Shown piece by piece: positions 38,096 through 47,400 of a stretch of 64,000 bases of DNA. Source of the stretch: Sphingobacteriales bacterium 16-39-50. Lineage in GTDB: Bacteria; Bacteroidota; Bacteroidia; Sphingobacteriales; Sphingobacteriaceae. A program made the translations under genes and the position numbers. The stretch is from positions 620,001 through 684,000 of the forward strand of contig NCHA01000001.1 in assembly GCA_002257025.1 (NCBI GenBank), written 5' to 3'. A model generated the notes under the pieces. The model had not been told where the DNA came from, made no database searches, and saw only the letters and a list, made by a program, of their open reading frames with translations. Position 1 is the stretch's first letter. Every line of letters starts with the position of its first letter.

Positions 38096-38231
38096 ATGAA
38101 AGCACAAATCCTTTACCCTGCCCAATGCCTGCTGGGCGAAGGACCGCTTTGGCATGCCGAACGAAATTCATGCTTCTGGGTAGACATTGAGAGCGGAATT
38201 TTATTTGAATATCAGTGGATCAGAAACAAAA
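38096..38231 (+). pseudogene. SMP-30/gluconolactonase gene, 5' fragment
   Basis: Start ATG at 38096. Reads MKAQILYPAQCLLGEGPLWH, then AERNSCFWVDIESGILFEYQ and WIRNK, the first blade of an SMP-30/LRE beta-propeller lactonase (about 45 aa). At about 38227 the frame leaves SMP-30 and runs on into the integrated element, which supplies a chance stop at 38453-38455. The other piece starts at about 57816. Together they make a whole lactonase of about 285-290 aa, so it was split by insertion. It would have hydrolysed the sugar lactone feeding the dehydratase. Confidence 0.87.
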
Positions 38232-38412
38232 TTGCTGCAATGAGTTCGCCCATTCCTATTAACATCAGTTTGCCTTCTAAGCCCCACTTGACAAAGTTTA
38301 CAGCTATTTCGGCATCTGCACCTGCCATCAGTTTCATTATTGCACTCATAATGAATAACGCGGACATTAGTCCTACAAATGTCCAGTTTATGATTTTTCT
38401 TTTTTTTGACAT
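38212..38412 (-). pseudogene. DoxX-like membrane protein, 3' end cut by the element boundary
   Basis: 66 codons. MSKKRKIINWTFVGLMSALF, IMSAIMKLMAGADAEIAVNF and GKLMLIGMGELIAAIL match the first part of DoxX-like integral membrane proteins (normally about 120-140 aa). The distal half is missing: the last codons (FLIH and stop) are read from host SMP-30 DNA across the junction. The right end of the element does not encode the rest in any frame. Either the gene was cut when this element formed, or the ends were rearranged. It heads a module with the three genes to its right. Confidence 0.72.
38216..38234. other. Left junction (attL candidate)
   Basis: GGATCAGAAACAAAATTGC. Left of about 38227 the bases encode SMP-30; to the right they encode a minus-strand DoxX protein. 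The shared core with the right junction is CAAAA (38227-38231). Confidence 0.6.
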
Positions 38413-38460
38413 TGGGTTTGTTTCTATAATTGATTTTTATTTTAGAGTTAATTGAAGTTT

Positions 38461-38916
38461 TCAAACAGGTAAATAATAAAAAATCAAAGCGGCAATTATG
38501 CCTGCCAATATGCCTGTGTTTATCATCTGCCATGCTTTTGCACGGTCTTTCTTTCTGAAGTTGGCTTGTTCAACTGTGTCATTTTTTCCGAGATTGCCGA
38601 AATTAATAATGCCCTTTATCCCGAATGCAACGCAGAAACGGAAATACCACTGCTGAAAACTAACTGCGAAAGATGTAACTGGAACAAACAGCGTTAATCT
38701 CCACAGTCGGTTTTCAGGCAGCAGCAATAAAACCATTATCAGGATAACGGTAACCACCAGTGATGCTAAGGCAGCGACTTTTCGTCTTTTTATTTCCTCT
38801 TTCCCTATATTGCAAACTCCCGGGATGTAATGATTATCCGTTTCATCGTTACGATTGATGTTACTCCCAAATTCTGTCATAGAAAGAATTTGAGGATTTA
38901 GAGTGATTGTTTCCAT
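38461..38916 (-). CDS. Unrecognised membrane protein
   Basis: 151 aa. A polar N-terminus (about 40 residues) precedes a strong helix (AALASLVVTVILIMVLLLLP, about 48-67), a weaker hydrophobic stretch (LTLFVPVTSFAVSFQQWYFRF) and a C-terminal helix (INTGILAGIIAALIFYYLPV). No family recognised. Part of the element's redox-type module, 48 bp upstream of the DoxX remnant on the same strand and 11 bp from the SnoaL-like gene; likely co-transcribed. Confidence 0.6.
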   Translation of the reverse strand: METITLNPQILSMTEFGSNINRNDETDNHYIPGVCNIGKEEIKRRKVAALASLVVTVILIMVLLLLPENRLWRLTLFVPVTSFAVSFQQWYFRFCVAFGIKGIINFGNLGKNDTVEQANFRKKDRAKAWQMINTGILAGIIAALIFYYLPV

Positions 38917-38927
38917 ATTTATTTAGG

Positions 38928-39275
38928 TTAATTATAATAAAACCGTTCGTGAATAATTTGTCCGTCTTTCCATTTTTGTACCGCTACCTGTTCCATTTTT
39001 GCACGATGACCTCCTTTATAAGTCATGTCAAACATCCATTCGACCATGGTAACGTCTGGGCCAACAGCCACTGCTTTTATTTCCGCTCCGTGAAATGCTT
39101 CCACCATTTGCGCTGATTGGTTTTCTCTCTCGCGATTGGCTGATTTTCCAACAGTAGGAGATTGATTATTTTCCTGCATTACCACATCTTCATGATAATA
39201 TTTTTCAAAGGCATCCATTTGTTTACCTGTAAGAATCATTTGATTCAGGTCTTCGATTTTTTCTTTTAAATTCAT
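38928..39275 (-). CDS. SnoaL-like / NTF2-fold protein
   Basis: 115 aa. MNLKEKIEDLNQMILTGKQM followed by DAFEKYYHEDVVMQEN is the start of a SnoaL-like polyketide-cyclase fold, and the C-terminal QVAVQKWKDGQIIHERFYY closes it. Such small proteins bind or isomerise small aromatic or lipid molecules; no catalytic assignment possible. Same direction as the NmrA-like gene, 50 bp downstream of it. Confidence 0.78.
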   Translation of the reverse strand: MNLKEKIEDLNQMILTGKQMDAFEKYYHEDVVMQENNQSPTVGKSANRERENQSAQMVEAFHGAEIKAVAVGPDVTMVEWMFDMTYKGGHRAKMEQVAVQKWKDGQIIHERFYYN

Positions 39276-39325
39276 GGTTTGATATTTTTTCGTGTATGGA
39301 ATAATTCTGGTTTTACAGCAAATAA

Positions 39326-40198
39326 CTATGTAAGTGCCGGTGGTGAATAAACAGTTTTAAGAAAATCCTTTAAATCCAGAGGTTTATGACCTATTAATGT
39401 TTCTAAGGTATCATCAGCATAATCAAATTCACCGGCTTTCATAGTCTCTGCAATACTTGTCATCATAACAGCAACATCTTCCGGCAAGCCATGTTGCAGC
39501 ATGCCATTTTTCAAATCCTCCAGAGGAATTTCCACATATTGGATGGGTTTATTTACAATATCTGAAAGCATAGTGGCAATATCTTTAAATGTATAAGCTG
39601 CAGATGCAGTAATATTATACACTTTGTTCTGATGGGCTGATGGATTGGAAAGTACTACCGCATTGGCTTCTGCCATGTCATTTCGAGTGGCAAAATTAAC
39701 CCTTGCATCACCTGAGCTGTAATAAATGGTACCGGTTTCCTTAAAATCACCCAGCAGCATCGGCAAAAAATCAGCATAATAGGTATTGCCCATGATGGTA
39801 TATGATATGCCTGAAGCTTTAACTTCAGCTTCGGTTTTTACATGGTCAATTCCGGCACTAAATTTAGATTCAGGTGAAGATTTTAGGACACTGGTATAAA
39901 CGATATGGCGTATACCGCTTGCCTTTGCCGCTTTTATAACATTGGCGTGCTGTTCATAGCGTCCGGTTATGGAACTGGATGAAACCAATAAAAGGGTATC
40001 AATACCCTGCAGGGCGGCAAGCAGCGAATCATAGTTGAAGTAATCTCCAATAGCAATATCCACTCCTTTTTCTTTGAATGCAGTTCCTTTTTCTTCGGTT
40101 CTTACCAATGCCCTGATTGGGGTCTCAGGATTTTTTTTCAATAAAAATTCAATAGTGGCCGACCCTAAATGTCCGTTGGCTCCTGTAATTAGTATCAT
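39326..40198 (-). CDS. NmrA/QorB-like NAD(P)-binding oxidoreductase
   Basis: 290 aa, atypical SDR. MILITGANGHLGSATIEFLL carries the GxxGxxG motif; SSITGRYEQHANVIKAAKAS and HIVYTSVLKSSPESKF are typical of NmrA-like quinone oxidoreductases/QorB. Probably reduces quinones or reactive aldehydes. It is divergent from an HxlR regulator whose palindrome lies between them, a textbook arrangement for electrophile-responsive control. Confidence 0.85.
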   Translation of the reverse strand: MILITGANGHLGSATIEFLLKKNPETPIRALVRTEEKGTAFKEKGVDIAIGDYFNYDSLLAALQGIDTLLLVSSSSITGRYEQHANVIKAAKASGIRHIVYTSVLKSSPESKFSAGIDHVKTEAEVKASGISYTIMGNTYYADFLPMLLGDFKETGTIYYSSGDARVNFATRNDMAEANAVVLSNPSAHQNKVYNITASAAYTFKDIATMLSDIVNKPIQYVEIPLEDLKNGMLQHGLPEDVAVMMTSIAETMKAGEFDYADDTLETLIGHKPLDLKDFLKTVYSPPALT

Positions 40199-40226
40199 AA
40201 TTTTTTTGGTTTTTAATTCTTACTTA

Positions 40227-40234
40227 CAAACTTA
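40227..40234 (-). promoter_or_regulatory. -7 box for the NmrA-like operon
   Basis: On the minus strand TAAGTTTG matches TAnnTTTG, about 29 bases before the 40198 start codon. The HxlR palindrome lies 28 bases upstream of it, where a repressor could block polymerase. Confidence 0.5.
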
Positions 40235-40261
40235 ACTATATATGGTTTATATTTGTAACCA

Positions 40262-40295
40262 GTTTACCAAAGGATACTAGTATCCTTTGGTAAAC
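40262..40295. promoter_or_regulatory. Perfect 34-bp palindrome, probable HxlR operator
   Basis: The half GTTTACCAAAGGATACT (40262-40278) is mirrored exactly by AGTATCCTTTGGTAAAC (40279-40295) with no spacer and no mismatch. It lies between the divergent NmrA-like and HxlR genes, just upstream of the HxlR -7 box. Confidence 0.8.
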
Positions 40296-40312
40296 CTGCT
40301 TTGAAAAAAAAC

Positions 40313-40320
40313 TATATTTG
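40313..40320 (+). promoter_or_regulatory. -7 box of the HxlR gene
   Basis: TATATTTG; a TTG at 40287 inside the palindrome is 23 bases upstream. The box lies inside a frame that could begin with TTG at 40301, which decides for the ATG at 40349. Confidence 0.7.
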
Positions 40321-40348
40321 CAAATCATTTCAAAATACTCCATACAGA

Positions 40349-40690
40349 ATGGCTGAAAAAATAAAAGAAGAATGCAACAAACTACTTCTTCCTGTGAGCG
40401 ATGCACTAGATATTCTTAGCGGAAAGTGGAAACTCCCAATTATTTTTGCTTTGTTTTTGGGCAACCACCGGTTTAGGGAATTACAAAGAGAAGTTAAAGG
40501 GATAAGCGGAAAAATGCTATCGAAAGAGCTGAAAGATTTAGAAATAAACCAATTAGTTAAGCGAACCGTTTTTGATACTTCTCCTGTAACGGTGGAATAT
40601 TCATTGACAGAATACGGTAGGACATTAGAGAAACTGATTACTGAATTACACAATTGGGGTCAGCAACACCGAAATATTATTTTTAGATAA
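40349..40690 (+). CDS. HxlR family winged-helix regulator
   Basis: 113 aa from the ATG at 40349. HxlR core: LDILSGKWKLPIIFALFLGNHRFRELQREVKGISGKMLSKELKDLE, wing SPVTVEYSLTEYGRTLEKLI. HxlR proteins often sense aldehydes, quinones or oxidants through Cys residues; this one has a single Cys (in EECNKLLLP) near the N-terminus, in the region where HypR/YodB-type sensors have theirs. The function as regulator of the divergent NmrA-like operon is inferred from the palindrome. Confidence 0.88.
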   Translation: MAEKIKEECNKLLLPVSDALDILSGKWKLPIIFALFLGNHRFRELQREVKGISGKMLSKELKDLEINQLVKRTVFDTSPVTVEYSLTEYGRTLEKLITELHNWGQQHRNIIFR

Positions 40691-40845
40691 GACTAAGTAA
40701 GTCTTGCACTTTATGTTTCTTTTTTTTCGCGGTGAGGAATGTTTGGCACGATGGCAAATATGGAATTTTCGGTTTGCTTGCGAAGCTTACCAATAGAAAA
40801 ATCGGGATGGGTAGTGCCAAATAAATAGACTGAGATTTTTATAGT

Positions 40846-41712
40846 TTATGAATTTAAATATTTTGAAAATGCTTCTTTAGCAGCCATCTCACCTGCTTTT
40901 ATCAGTTCATCTGCTTTATGAAAGTCGAATGTATTTGCTGAATCATTAGGGATATTAATTAAGATATCCGGTCTGAACCTTTCAATATGTTGTTTTGCGA
41001 TCTTATGTATCATAGCAGAAGTAGTAGCAGTTAACATGGAATAATAGCCTAAACCTCCATTATACCCTGAAGATCCTAATTTGGGCATGCTTTTCTTCAA
41101 GCCGTTAAGTCGGGTGGAATTCTGGTCGATATTTGATAAACTTGTTTTTACCATTTCATTTTTTTTACCGCCATACAAATTCACCACAACAAGAATATCA
41201 TCTTGTACACGTTCTACATACTCAATGGGAACCGGATTTAACACCCCCCCGTCAACCAGCAATAAGTTCTTATACATAACAGGCGTAAAAATGGTTGGGA
41301 TTGATACCGATGCCCGAATGGCCTCATAAAAACTGCCCGATTTAAAAATTACTTCCCGCTCATTTAAAAGATCCGTTGCTACTGCCACAAAGGGGATACT
41401 CATTTCTTCAATGTTCATGTCAGGGATAATGGTTTTCATTTTGACAAATGCTTTTTCCCCTTTTAATAACCCGGAGGTTGAAAGCGCAAAATCTAAAAGT
41501 CCCCAAATTACCTGTCTGTTCATAGTTTTTACCCAATCGGTATATTCGGGTAATTTACCCATCGCATGAAGTCCACCAATAACAGCACCTATAGAAGATC
41601 CCGAGACAGAGGATATTTCAAACCCCTGTTTCTCCAATTCATTAATAACGCCAATATGAGCAAGCCCTCTTGAGCCACCGCTTGATAATACTAATGATAC
41701 TTTCCTTTTCAT
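40846..41712 (-). CDS. Patatin-like phospholipase
   Basis: 288 aa. Oxyanion-hole loop SGGSRG, nucleophile elbow GSSIG (Ser40) and catalytic DGG (VDGGVLNPVPI). No signal peptide, so cytoplasmic or membrane-associated, as in RssA/YlbK-like patatins. The gene lies 86 bp from a coiled-coil lipoprotein gene on the same strand. Its role on a mobile element is unknown; a lipid-remodelling or defence role is possible, but no defence partner such as a CD-NTase lies near. Confidence 0.88.
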   Translation of the reverse strand: MKRKVSLVLSSGGSRGLAHIGVINELEKQGFEISSVSGSSIGAVIGGLHAMGKLPEYTDWVKTMNRQVIWGLLDFALSTSGLLKGEKAFVKMKTIIPDMNIEEMSIPFVAVATDLLNEREVIFKSGSFYEAIRASVSIPTIFTPVMYKNLLLVDGGVLNPVPIEYVERVQDDILVVVNLYGGKKNEMVKTSLSNIDQNSTRLNGLKKSMPKLGSSGYNGGLGYYSMLTATTSAMIHKIAKQHIERFRPDILINIPNDSANTFDFHKADELIKAGEMAAKEAFSKYLNS

Positions 41713-41798
41713 GTGTATATAATCGCTTATTAGGAGTCTCTGAAATCTGCTTCTGGATTCTTCAATATTTCGTTTATAAAATCAATTCCTTATTTCAA

Positions 41799-42305
41799 TC
41801 ACTTTGACTCAACATTATCTTTAAAAAAGTCCTTTAACGCTTTATTAAGCCCATCCATGTCATGTTTAAGTTCCTGTTTGATTGAATCACTTTTAGCATC
41901 TACAGACTCATCCAGTCTTTTTAAACTCTTCTTAAATTCATCGTTTCGTTGATTTAATTTTTTCTTAAGCTTATTTAAGTTTTGTTCTAACTTATCTAAC
42001 TCACCGTTGAGTCTTTCTTTTTCCTTTTTATTTGCTTTTGAAATTTTTTCTCTATACTCCTTTACCTGATTTTCCATTACAGCAATGGTGCTGTCCGATT
42101 CGTTCTTGAATTTTGTCCAGTTTTCTGTTGCTCTTATTTTAGCTTCTTCCTCTGCATCTTTTACCGCTTCTTTCATATCTTTGTTGGCTTCTTTAACATT
42201 TTCTTTTGCCTCTTCTGCGTGTTTTTTTGAAGCGTCACCGCAACCACTTAACGTCAGTGCAACAGTAAGACCTGTTATTGCGATTATTCCGATTGTCTTT
42301 TTCAT
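41799..42305 (-). CDS. Coiled-coil lipoprotein, function unknown
   Basis: 168 aa. Lipobox LSGCGD after MKKTIGIIAITGLTVALT, then an almost continuous Lys/Glu-rich coiled coil (residues about 25-160) with no other domain. It resembles Lpp/YtxH-type envelope spacers by composition only. Between the patatin and a second coiled-coil gene, 47 bp from the latter, all on the minus strand. Confidence 0.72.
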   Translation of the reverse strand: MKKTIGIIAITGLTVALTLSGCGDASKKHAEEAKENVKEANKDMKEAVKDAEEEAKIRATENWTKFKNESDSTIAVMENQVKEYREKISKANKKEKERLNGELDKLEQNLNKLKKKLNQRNDEFKKSLKRLDESVDAKSDSIKQELKHDMDGLNKALKDFFKDNVESK

Positions 42306-42352
42306 TTTGATTGTATTTAAAGATTAAATTATTTGAATAAGCATAGCCTTGG

Positions 42353-42982
42353 CTATAAAGACTTTATTGCTTTTTTAAAATGATCGTATGCCAAACGAAT
42401 TTCATCATTGAATTTTTCAGCCTTTAATTTTGCCTCATCCTTCTTTTCTTCCAACTGCTTACTGACAGAAACTATTACTTCTCTGGCGTTCTTCATTTCA
42501 TCTTTAAAAAGTTCAGTCAATACAATTTTCTTTCCTTCTATTTCCATTTCGAACAGTTCCATTTGCAGTTTGATTTTTTCCAATGAGGCAGTGAAATAAT
42601 TTGCCAACTTTACCACTTCAGGATTTGTCTTTATTTCGTTTTCTAATCTTTCAATTGCTCCTATAATGCTTTTCTTCTGTTCGGTGAATATTTCTCTTGA
42701 CTCTGCTATTCCTTTACTCAACAGACTTTCAAGATCCGTTAATTTAACATCAATGGATTGAGACCATTCCTTGTTTTGTTTGTATTCTGCATCAATTGTG
42801 TTTTTAAAGTCCTGAATACTTTTTTTCATTTGCTTTTTAGCCTCTTCGAATTTGTCTTTTGCTTCCGCTTTGCCAAGTGATAATTGTACGGCTAATGAAT
42901 CCAGTTCCTGCTGGTCTTTCAGTAGTTGGGCTGCAATCTTTACTAAGATTGGTCTCTGATTTGATGTTTCTGTGTTTTTCAT
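42353..42982 (-). CDS. Coiled-coil protein, function unknown
   Basis: 209 aa, no signal peptide or membrane helix. Nearly all predicted helix with heptad-like Leu/Ile spacing (IAAQLLKDQQELDSLAVQLS ... AEKFNDEIRLAYDHFKKAI). No family recognised. Probably co-transcribed with the coiled-coil lipoprotein and patatin genes behind it; 99 bp after the TolC-like gene. Confidence 0.65.
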   Translation of the reverse strand: MKNTETSNQRPILVKIAAQLLKDQQELDSLAVQLSLGKAEAKDKFEEAKKQMKKSIQDFKNTIDAEYKQNKEWSQSIDVKLTDLESLLSKGIAESREIFTEQKKSIIGAIERLENEIKTNPEVVKLANYFTASLEKIKLQMELFEMEIEGKKIVLTELFKDEMKNAREVIVSVSKQLEEKKDEAKLKAEKFNDEIRLAYDHFKKAIKSL

Positions 42983-43081
42983 GATTTTTAAATTTTAATT
43001 TAGTACTAACGATTTCTATATATCATTTAATCCAGATGCATTTTAGCTACTTCTATTCTTGTAAGCACAGATAGCACTGCT

Positions 43082-44452
43082 TTAACGCTTGTCCTTATCT
43101 TCTCTACTGGTACCGGTAACCTGCAAATAGGTTGATACAGCCTGATGATATTGCGTTTTGGCTTCAATCAGTTTATCGGCAGTTTCTGTTTGTAGTGCTT
43201 GGGCTTCCAGTAAATCGGAGAGATTAACAATACCGCTGTTATAACTGGTTTGTATCACTTTCAGATTTTCATCGGTCTGCTTTACGGTTTCTTCCATCAT
43301 TAAAATCTGACGGTAAGATTCGTTCACATCTGTCCAGGATTTTTCCATCTGAAGTTTTAATAATCCTTTGGTATCATTGAAATTGTTTTCTGCTATTTGC
43401 ACCTTAATTTTTTGTTCTTTAATGGCGTGCGAGCCTCCCCACCAATCAGATATAGGTATGGACACCGTTCCATAAACCAAACCATTGGTAGTGGCATCAT
43501 TTTGCGGGCTTAAGCCACTAAAGTAATAACCGGCAGCACCTACAGCAACTTGTGGTAAGTAATCGCCCCTTTTCATTTTTGTTTGTAACCGGGCTGCTTT
43601 TACGGATTGTTCCAATAACCGGTATTCCATGCGGTTTGGCAAAGCAGTTTCGAGATCTGCATAATAAGCGTTGGGTAATTGTATGTTTTGCAAATCTTCC
43701 TGCAATACCAGCGCTGAGTCATACGCTATGCCGATGGTTTGACAAAATTGCATAATGGCCAACTGTTTGCCGCTTTGAAGTTTGCTTTTATTGGTTTTTA
43801 GTTCACTTTGCTTTATTTGCACTTTGAGCACATCATTTTTAATAACTAATCCTGATTTATAGGCATCATTTACTTGCTTGTTTACATCGTTCAACAAGGC
43901 TTCGTATTGTGCAATGGTCTTTTCTTTTTCCTGAAGCACCACAATCTGCCAGTATTGCTGTTCTGTTTTTAAAAGGGTTTCCTGTTGACTTAGTTGGTGC
44001 TGCTGCTCTTTCACTTCAACCCCAATTTGAGCAAGTTTATTTCCATTGGTGATTTTCCCTCCTACAAAAATGGGTTGGGTAATATTAATTAACCCGACAG
44101 TTGCCTTATCCAAAAGTTGGAGGTTTAAACCGGGGAAATAGGCAAACTCTGTAGCCGTTGCGAGGTTAGCAGGATTGCCATCATAAACCGGTAAATTTCC
44201 CCCCGGCATATTGAATTTAATGAGGGGATCCATTGCACGCATACCGAAAGCTGTTGCACTTACTTTAGGAAAGTAATTGGTATAAGCATTTTTCTTTACC
44301 TCTTGTGCCGCATCAATTTCCAATGCACTGTTTTTAATGGCCATATTATTTTTAGAGGCCAACTCTTTACTTTGTTGTAAGCTAAGTATTGTTTGGCCGT
44401 ATCCTTCCGTTGTGAGGAATAAGGCAACAGCTATAATGATTTTCTTTTTCAT
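43082..44452 (-). CDS. TolC family outer-membrane efflux protein
   Basis: 456 aa. Signal peptide MKKKIIIAVALFLTTEGYGQ, then two TolC-type repeats of coiled-coil and strand (LPNRMEYRLLEQSVKAARLQTKMKRGDYLPQVAVGAAGYY; SYNSGIVNLSDLLEAQALQTETADKLIEAKTQYHQAVSTYLQVTG). Outer-membrane channel for the RND pump 9 bp upstream. Confidence 0.93.
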   Translation of the reverse strand: MKKKIIIAVALFLTTEGYGQTILSLQQSKELASKNNMAIKNSALEIDAAQEVKKNAYTNYFPKVSATAFGMRAMDPLIKFNMPGGNLPVYDGNPANLATATEFAYFPGLNLQLLDKATVGLINITQPIFVGGKITNGNKLAQIGVEVKEQQHQLSQQETLLKTEQQYWQIVVLQEKEKTIAQYEALLNDVNKQVNDAYKSGLVIKNDVLKVQIKQSELKTNKSKLQSGKQLAIMQFCQTIGIAYDSALVLQEDLQNIQLPNAYYADLETALPNRMEYRLLEQSVKAARLQTKMKRGDYLPQVAVGAAGYYFSGLSPQNDATTNGLVYGTVSIPISDWWGGSHAIKEQKIKVQIAENNFNDTKGLLKLQMEKSWTDVNESYRQILMMEETVKQTDENLKVIQTSYNSGIVNLSDLLEAQALQTETADKLIEAKTQYHQAVSTYLQVTGTSREDKDKR

Positions 44453-44461
44453 TCTTAAATT

Positions 44462-47400
44462 TTAAGCATGTGTTTTTTTAAGGGACTGATGATACAGTAC
44501 AGGTAGTATATATAGTGTTAGTATCATGGATACAAGAAGTCCGAAGCAAACTACTGCACCTAAAGGACCCCAAAGTGATGAACCACTTAAGATCATCGGT
44601 ACCACACCCATGGCAGCCGCAAATGACGTGAGGAATATAGGACGCATTCTGCGTTTTCCTGCAGCTATAGCAGCTTCTGCTAAGGGCATACCATTTTTAC
44701 CGCGAAGTTCTTCGGCATAATCAATCAGGATAATGCCATTGCGAACTACGATACCCATCAAACTCATGATTCCCAGGAATGAGGTAAGCCCGAATGGGTA
44801 TCCTGTGAGCACTAAACCTATAGCTGCTCCGAGGAAACTTAGTGGCATTGTTACCATCACCAGGAATACCAATTTAGGTTTCTTGAATTGGAATAGCAGG
44901 ATGAAGAAAATCAGTAACACACCCGCCAGCAAGGCTTTGCTTAGCGGCACATAATTTTCAACTTCGCTTTCTTCCTCACCGCCATAAGCAATCTGTACAT
45001 CAGAATCTGTTTTAATATTATTGATATCTCCTTTGAGTTCAGAAAATATTTTATAAGGCAGCACACCTCTTTTGACGTCTCCCCTTACTGTAATAGTTCT
45101 TATTCCATTCCTGCGGATGATTTGTCCTTCGCTCCAGTCGTTGGTTAGGGTAGCTACCTGGCGCACGGGAACTGTTGCGTTCAAAAACAGTGAGGTTACA
45201 TTTTGATTTTCGATATCATCAAAACCATCTCTTTTATCTGTTGGGTTAATTACCTTTACATCTATTGGATAATCGCCCTCCCAAACGGTACCAATAGGTA
45301 TCCCGGAGAAACCGGATGCTATGGACGAAGCTATAACCCCCCGGGTCAAACCCAACCGGTTGGCAAGTTCATCGTTCACATCTACATGCACACCTTGCCT
45401 GAGATTGAGATAATCAGTTCTGGCCCATATTACCCCCTCGTTTTGTTGCATAATGTGCTTCACATTTTCAGCTACGGTCTTGATGGAATCAAGATTATTG
45501 CCCGAAATCCTTACTTCAATCGGAGCGTTCGTGCCGAGCATATCCAATTGTTTCATCCGCACATAGGCATTGGGAAAAGTATTACGTTTTGTTTTTTCAT
45601 ATTCACCCAGTAATGCCACTGCATCACCAGCGGTTTTGGTATTGACTACCAACTGTGCATAATTCTTCGATGGAAAATTAGGTGCGTATGTAGTGTGGAA
45701 ACGAGGGGAACTGGTGCCGACGAATGAGGCTACATTTACAACCCGGTTATCGCTCATGAGTGATGCCTCCAAACTGTCTGCCACGGTAGCGGTTTGTTCA
45801 AGTGTGTATCCTTCAGGGAGGTATATTTCTACGGCAAACTGATTTCTTTCGACTTTTGGGAATAACTGTCGGGGAAGCAGCGCCAATATCGCCCCACCCA
45901 GCACAATGGATAGTACACCAATGAAAATAGTCATCATCGGTTTGCCAAATGCCTTTTCGAGGGTACGATTATAAAAGTATTGCAACCTGTCGAGCAGCGA
46001 TTTTTTCCCTGGCTTTGTTTCTTCTTTTTTGACTCCTTTCTTAATGAATACATAACTCATATAAGGAACAAGAAAGTAGGCCACCAGCAAGGATGTAAAC
46101 AAGGCTACCCCTATGGTGACGGGCAAAGAGCCTACAAAATCACCGGTCATTCCGGATAGAAAAAACACCAGTGGAATATAGGTAGCAATAATGGCGAGTG
46201 TAGCAGAAAATACAGGAACAAAAAGCTCCGTAGCACTTTTCCATGCAGCATCCCAGGGGGTATCTCCATGGTCTATTTTTTCTACGTGGCTGTCTATGAC
46301 CACAATGGCATTATCTACCACCATTCCCAATACTACTATTAGCCCTGCCAGAGAAACGGTATGCAGTTCTATGCCTAATAAATACAATATGCCTATTGTG
46401 ATAAATATAGAAATGGGGATGGTAATCCCCGCAACGGTGGCTACCCGAAAAGGCAATAACAGCATGGTAACAATAATCACCGCAATAATGGCAATGAAAA
46501 ATTCTCTTAGAAAATGTAAAATCGAATAATCAACGGCAGCAGGCATATCTGCTATCTTATCCAGGTTTACATCAGGGGATATTTTTGTTCGGATAGAGTC
46601 GAGCGATCCATCCACCTGTTTCCCAAAATCAACAATATTGTTTCCGGGTTGCATTTCCAGCGAAATGAGAAGACTATTTGAGCCGTTATTCTTAATGTAA
46701 GAATCAGGTTCTTTATATTTTCTGACTACCGTTGCAATATCTTTTACGCGGATGATATTACCTGTTGGATCGGCATACACAATTTGCCTTTTAATATCTT
46801 CTTCCGACTTGTAATTGGCAGGGATGTGTATAGGTGTAATCAGTTCTGAATTATCCAGTTCGCCGCCATAATATACAGCTCCCTCCAATTGCATAGCTGC
46901 AAGCACCGTAATGGGGCGGACTCCGTAATAAGCCAGTTTAGCATTATCGAGATAAATGGTTATTTCTTCCGACAGCAATCCGTAATGTTTTACTTTGGAA
47001 ACAGCCTGTATTTTACGCAATTCAGTTTCGATGATTTTCAGTTCATCTTCCAGTTCTTTATAGGTTTTGCTTTCCGATTGTACGGTAAGCAACAAAGCGG
47101 CTGTGTCTCCAAAATCGTTATTGGCAATCAGGGCAACTACCTGAGGAGGCAGCTGCATCTTTAATTCGCTGAGCCCGAATTTAATTTTATCCCAAAAGCC
47201 ATCAGGGTCTTTTACATTGTTGTTTACTTCCACAAACACAATCAGCATTCCCTCTTTGGATATGGAATAGGTTTTCTCCCGGTTTACTTCCTTAAACCCA
47301 TAAAGAAAATTTTCAACTTTGCTTGCCAGCTGATCCTCCACCTGTTCGGAAGTAGCTCCCGGAAATACACCGATTATCAATCCCTGCCGAATCGTGAATT

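Noticed and set aside
38042..38455. Plus-strand frame of 137 codons starting upstream of SMP-30
   Set aside because: It is the 5' part of SMP-30 plus an earlier ATG inside the SDR gene, then a random continuation into the mobile element.
40846..42982. CBASS-like or retron-like defence system around the patatin
   Set aside because: No cyclic-nucleotide synthase, reverse transcriptase or cap genes nearby; patatin alone is not enough.
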